From: Niabella soli DSM 19437
GTDB lineage: Bacteria > Bacteroidota > Bacteroidia > Chitinophagales > Chitinophagaceae
NCBI RefSeq assembly: GCF_000243115.2
Contig: NZ_CP007035.1
Coordinates: 682,001-746,000 of the forward strand
Length of the DNA: 64,000 bases
Reading direction: 5' to 3'
Made by a program: the position numbers and the translations under genes. Positions 60,638 through 64,000 of this stretch are shown piece by piece; the stretch's first letter is position 1; the number at the start of each line of letters is the position of its first letter. The notes beneath the pieces were generated by a model. That model worked only from the letters and a program-made list of their open reading frames with translations. It ran no database searches and had not been told where the DNA came from.

Positions 60638-62764
60638 TTATGCTGACGTATGGGCAGCGGCATAGATGCGGATACCGGAAAGATCCGCTTCCAGTGTTTG
60701 AACAGACGATTGCCCCGTAACGGGCACAGGGCGGGCTGTTGCTTCTAACTCAGGGCTTACCAGTTGCAGCGGCCGCAGCGGTAGTTTTTGGCGATCTATT
60801 TCAAAACGCAGCCGGTTGTTTTTGATAGTTGATTCAATAGAACGAACGATCGGAAGACCGGAAATATCTTTTATGCTGGCATCCGGAATGGCATTCAGCC
60901 GGGTATTCAAAAAATGGAGCACTGGTTGATCTTTGTAAAACCGTACGCGAAGGGCCCAGCCTTTGTCTCCCGCCACTTGCCTTATGGCGGGCCGGAACGT
61001 TCCTGCCGCAATAAACTGCTCCAAAGTATTGGTATGGGCCGATGAATCAAATAAATGCAGGTGCCTGTATTTGTTTTGTAATAGTTGATCCGAAAGCGGC
61101 CGGGAGCGTAGTTTCCCCGATTCATCATGCGTGCCAAAGGGGAGCGCTAACCATGCGATGCCTCCTTTTTTCAAATAGTCTTCAATCGCTTTGTATTGAT
61201 GATCAGAAAGACAGGCAACGCTATCCAGGATCAGGGGCTGACGCTCCGCCAAAAGCGCTGCGGCGTCTGCCAGTTCCTGGTAGCGCACAAAACGGTACCC
61301 CACATTATTTTCTACTAGCTGTGCCGACCATTTTTTTACCTTATCCCAATGTTCCGTACCATCTGCCTGTCGCCAGCCGTTGATCCGGCAATAATAGTTG
61401 TACACCAGGCGCACTTCATAAAAGTCTTTGGCGGTATAATTGTCAAGGTTGCTATGCGCAACCTCCCAGTTGTTTACATCATGGATCATATCCTCCAATT
61501 CCATTGCATCCGGCGGATCTTCCTGTAAGCGCTGATGAAAAGTACTGGCCCAGTTGGCTACTCCCCAAAAACGGGCCAGGCTCCATCCAAAATAGCCCCC
61601 GTCCTTATAAATGGTGTAGCTTAAAGCGATGGCCGGCGCCTGGCCTCTTTGCCGGGCTATATCTTTTTGCTGCAACGCCTCCGCATCTTTTTCAATCCAG
61701 TTTACACTTTTGATATTGGTGCCCACGTTTTCCAGCATAAAAAAATCAAGACGGCCGGCGATCCGTTCCAAATTAAGCGAGATGGCGTTTAATGTAATAG
61801 GCCCCGTACTGGAACAGCAGGTGAGCAGGGGTTTATTGCCAATGATCCGTTTTACCATTGCCACATGATCGGCAATAATGTCGTCCTTCATTTTGATCCA
61901 ATCTCTGAACACCGGATTCTCATAATTGCCCCAGTTCAGCATGGGTTTTGTGGTATCGCCCCAAAAAGCTTTGTTGGAAACCTCCGGAATTTCATGACCG
62001 TAATCGCGGCGGAAGCGCTCCCGGCAATATTTACATCCGCAGGAGCGCAGCCCCACATAATCGCACATGTCATCAATTTCATAGCCGTCAAAATCGACTT
62101 CGCGGATGATCCGTTCAAGGTATTTGGCGTGCATATCCAAAAAACCGGGGTTGTTGTGGCAGAACGCTTCCATTTGATATTGGCGTGCGTAACCCCTGGT
62201 GCCGTCAAAAATATCAAGTTCGCAGATGTCCTGGAAGAAGTGTCCCTCATACTGGGCATGCCTGGCGGCTACCGGGTCATGAAACAATAAAATATGATGC
62301 CGCTGATTGCGGTGCAGCTTATTAAACTCTTCGGTGCCTCTCGGCCGCTCCACATGGTTGCAGGAATAGTGCTCAATGAATTTGATATTGTACTGGTGCA
62401 ACTCATCCCGCACGGCTCTGAAATATTCGTGCAATTGTCCGAAATAATTTGAAAAATCAAAGCGGATATGAAATCCATAATTTACCGCTGTGTCAATCTT
62501 TGCCTTTGCAAAACCTGCGGCCCGTCTTTTTACTTTATCCCGGATGGCTTTCTGGTTCCATTGCAAATCCTCCAGGGCATTCCACCAACTGGCCACCCTA
62601 TTGGGAATAAACGGAATGTCCGGTCCCTGCATTGCCATGGATGAATTTGACCTCGAAGCATACAGTTCCGGCAGGTGTACCAACTTTTTCCCTGCGCTTA
62701 ACCCAACGCCGCCCACGCCCGATAGTTTTAAAAAATGACGCCTGTTATATGTTTTGTGGTTCAT
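60638..62764 (-). CDS. Tat-exported putative glycoside hydrolase (GH-A-like barrel), unknown substrate
   Basis: The start is ATG 62764, where the Tat signal NHKTYNRRHFLKLSGVGGVG begins; the longer frame adds no signal. The 708-residue protein has a TIM-barrel-like part (FHIRFDFSNYFGQLHEYFRAV, LERIIREVDFDGYEIDDMCDY) with a cysteine cluster GLRSCGCKYCRERFRRDYGHE (about 250-270) typical of hypothetical glycosyl hydrolase families, and a C-terminal part with a flavodoxin-like middle (DSVACLSDHQYKAIEDYLKKGG). An acidic pair in GYEIDD is the likely catalytic region. The substrate is unknown. It is co-directional with the SGNH hydrolase and follows the GlcNAc-kinase-like gene. Confidence 0.75.
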   Translation of the reverse strand: MNHKTYNRRHFLKLSGVGGVGLSAGKKLVHLPELYASRSNSSMAMQGPDIPFIPNRVASWWNALEDLQWNQKAIRDKVKRRAAGFAKAKIDTAVNYGFHIRFDFSNYFGQLHEYFRAVRDELHQYNIKFIEHYSCNHVERPRGTEEFNKLHRNQRHHILLFHDPVAARHAQYEGHFFQDICELDIFDGTRGYARQYQMEAFCHNNPGFLDMHAKYLERIIREVDFDGYEIDDMCDYVGLRSCGCKYCRERFRRDYGHEIPEVSNKAFWGDTTKPMLNWGNYENPVFRDWIKMKDDIIADHVAMVKRIIGNKPLLTCCSSTGPITLNAISLNLERIAGRLDFFMLENVGTNIKSVNWIEKDAEALQQKDIARQRGQAPAIALSYTIYKDGGYFGWSLARFWGVANWASTFHQRLQEDPPDAMELEDMIHDVNNWEVAHSNLDNYTAKDFYEVRLVYNYYCRINGWRQADGTEHWDKVKKWSAQLVENNVGYRFVRYQELADAAALLAERQPLILDSVACLSDHQYKAIEDYLKKGGIAWLALPFGTHDESGKLRSRPLSDQLLQNKYRHLHLFDSSAHTNTLEQFIAAGTFRPAIRQVAGDKGWALRVRFYKDQPVLHFLNTRLNAIPDASIKDISGLPIVRSIESTIKNNRLRFEIDRQKLPLRPLQLVSPELEATARPVPVTGQSSVQTLEADLSGIRIYAAAHTSA

Positions 62765-62810
62765 GTTTGTTGCTGTTAGAATCAGAAAATAAAGTATAAA
62801 ACCTGTCTGT

Positions 62811-62880
62811 ATCAAATGCCGGGAAGTCGGAAATACGGGAGATATTATCTGTGACTTACCGCCTCACCGGTTCCCCGGCC
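62811..62880. repeat. REP-like element, copy E
   Basis: In inverted sense to copy C: it starts ATCAAATGCCGGGAAG and ends TTCCCCGGCC, so the reverse complement ends CTTCCCGGCATTTGAT as in copy C. The reverse complement contains GAGGCGGTAAGTC, matching AAGGCGGTAAATC of copy C. Confidence 0.75.
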
Positions 62881-62907
62881 GAATAGTATTCTTGAGACAA
62901 TCACTGT

Positions 62908-63759
62908 TCATTGAAAGGGGCGATGATACCGGGTGAGCCCTTCAATGGCGGAGGGGAATATATTGCCGACGGCTACTTCATACCGGGCCGCCACCAGTGT
63001 AAAAATATCTTTTAGATAATAGGCTACTGAACCCACGGTATTAATGGAATAATGCCGGTAGCTCTTATAGTGGGTGATCATCTTTTTAAAAAAATCGTCG
63101 AAGTTGGTAATAGCCAGTTCCCTGCAATAATCCATATCAATATGGTCTGCTGCGAACCGCGCAAACCGGGCGCAGTATTGGTTGGGGGTCTTTGAGGTAT
63201 ACACTTCGTTGATCAGGCTTTCCGGCGTCAGTTGATAGCGCTGCTCAAAAATTTGCTTAAGCGCTTCGGGCATGTAGCCCCTTATATAATCGATCAGTAC
63301 CATCTTGCCGAGATAGGCCCCGCTGCCTTCGTCGCCTAATAAGAACCCGCCCGATTCGATGTTGGTGATAATATGGGTTCCGTCATACATTCCGCTGTTG
63401 CTGCCTGTGCCCAATATAGCAGCAAAGCCTGCATCTTTTTGTAGCAGGGCCCTGGCGGCGGCCAGCAGATCAGTTTCCAGGAAGATTTCGGCGCCGGGAA
63501 ATACCGGGGTGATTCCCTCCCTTAACACCGCATCTGTTTCCTTTGAATAACCGGCGCCCGTACTGTAAAAGAAAATTTTTTCTATATCATCACAATGCTC
63601 CGCCATAGCGGGCGGTAATGCCTTTTGCAGGGATTGTGCAATGTAGCCGGCGTCTACAAAAAAAGGATGGTAGCCTTCCGTTTCAAAATTAAAAACGGCA
63701 GCGTTATTGATGAAACTCCAGGTAGTTTTTGTGGCGCCGCCGTCTGCGATAAGGATCAT
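62908..63759 (-). CDS. BadF/BadG/BcrA/BcrD family ATPase (N-acetylglucosamine kinase-like)
   Basis: The start is ATG 63759 (MILIADGGATKTTWSFI); the longer frame has no known start. The 283-residue protein has the ASKHA ATPase motifs: PHOSPHATE 1 DGGATKTTW, FYSTGAGYS, PHOSPHATE 2 ILGTGSNSGMYDG and GGFLLGDEGSGAYLG with adenosine-binding GSVAYYLK. It matches the bacterial/eukaryotic N-acetylglucosamine kinase group, which phosphorylates GlcNAc for amino-sugar catabolism. The sugar specificity is inferred; it would serve glycosaminoglycan or chitin breakdown. It lies at the end of the minus-strand set with the Tat glycosidase. Confidence 0.88.
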   Translation of the reverse strand: MILIADGGATKTTWSFINNAAVFNFETEGYHPFFVDAGYIAQSLQKALPPAMAEHCDDIEKIFFYSTGAGYSKETDAVLREGITPVFPGAEIFLETDLLAAARALLQKDAGFAAILGTGSNSGMYDGTHIITNIESGGFLLGDEGSGAYLGKMVLIDYIRGYMPEALKQIFEQRYQLTPESLINEVYTSKTPNQYCARFARFAADHIDMDYCRELAITNFDDFFKKMITHYKSYRHYSINTVGSVAYYLKDIFTLVAARYEVAVGNIFPSAIEGLTRYHRPFQ

Positions 63760-64000
63760 GGTTGTTATGGAATTTTTGAACGTAAAATTTAGGCGATTTA
63801 ATTCAATATACAATGACTGCAGTTGCTTAAAAAACGCAAAATTGATTTTTAAATGAAATTCCCGTTATTTGTTTTAGTGACTGCCGGGAAGTGTATATTT
63901 TCTATAAATAGTTTATTTTTAAAATGTTAAGCTATTTGCTGCAATAGGGTGCCGCAATCTTCTTGCTTTAATTAAATCGGTTTGTTTGCGTAAAATAAAA
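63760..64000. other. Upstream region of the GlcNAc-kinase-like gene, gene-free
   Basis: No supported gene starts inside the window here. A partial relative of the REP-like end (GCCGGGAAG, about 63883) occurs. It is probably the promoter region of the kinase-like gene and possibly of a gene beyond the right edge. Confidence 0.35.

Noticed and set aside
1-64000. tRNA, rRNA, CRISPR arrays, phage or intact transposase genes
   Set aside because: No T-loop/acceptor pattern, regularly spaced long repeat array, or transposase/integrase motif was seen. A tRNAscan or IS search could still find divergent cases.

Overview
The window reads as chromosomal DNA of a Bacteroidota bacterium, most likely family Chitinophagaceae (a Niabella-like soil glycan degrader); the genus is inference. 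The evidence is a SusC/SusD pair beside a hybrid two-component sensor, many secreted glycosidases, N-terminal Tat or lipoprotein signals on surface enzymes, -7 boxes of the TAnnTTTG type, almost no Shine-Dalgarno sequences, and a mid-range GC content. No tRNA, rRNA, CRISPR array, phage or intact insertion sequence was seen.

Layout. Positions 1-16.5 kb form a polysaccharide utilisation locus: the end-truncated start of a GH2 enzyme, a rhodanese and a GNAT acetyltransferase (probably bystanders), a 1352-residue hybrid two-component regulator, then divergently SusC, SusD, a heparinase II/III-type lyase, a GH88/GH105-type unsaturated uronyl hydrolase and a DUF2264 protein. A lyase plus an unsaturated uronyl hydrolase points to a uronic-acid-containing polymer. 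Positions 16.5-18.8 kb hold a fluoride module: a sequence matching the fluoride (crcB) riboswitch just upstream of a CLC-F type fluoride/proton antiporter, flanked by two arrays of short hairpins, one inside terminal inverted repeats. Positions 18.8-33 kb are mostly housekeeping: isocitrate dehydrogenase, a Crp-like regulator, an RlpA-like protein, a flavin monooxygenase, class II fructose-bisphosphate aldolase, a kinase-fold-like unknown, DUF4403, an FMN glutamate-synthase-like enzyme, RadC, PRPP synthetase, L25, peptidyl-tRNA hydrolase and an FAH-family enzyme.

Positions 33-39 kb carry a small membrane protein and a TonB receptor under one operator-like palindrome (probably metal uptake), a periplasmic thioredoxin, a DUF4442 protein and a beta-CASP metallo-hydrolase. 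Positions 39.5-46 kb hold a Tat-exported Gfo/Idh/MocA oxidoreductase with a HEAT-repeat protein bearing two DUF1080 domains (a likely 3-keto-glycoside pathway) and a GH51 arabinofuranosidase. Positions 46-51 kb carry a PfpI protein, a lone haem-copper oxidase subunit I, small charged proteins and DinB. Positions 51-64 kb are a second sugar region: an L-arabinose/L-fucose isomerase-family protein, a GH39-like enzyme, a divergent AraC regulator, a sialidase-fold protein, an aldehyde dehydrogenase, an HGSNAT/DUF5009 membrane protein, an SGNH hydrolase, a Tat-exported putative glycosidase and an N-acetylglucosamine-kinase-like protein.

The intergenic DNA is notably rich in dispersed repeats: a REP-like family with CTTCCCGGC ends (at least four copies), an inverted-repeat family beginning CGTCATTTCG, a 34-bp family, word-like degenerate repeats, and arrays of tri-loop hairpins at three loci. 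The most striking items are the fluoride riboswitch with CLC-F, the hairpin-word arrays, the 3-keto-glycoside operon, the operator/promoter overlap at the metal-receptor operon, and the possible divergent kinase at 24446-25564.
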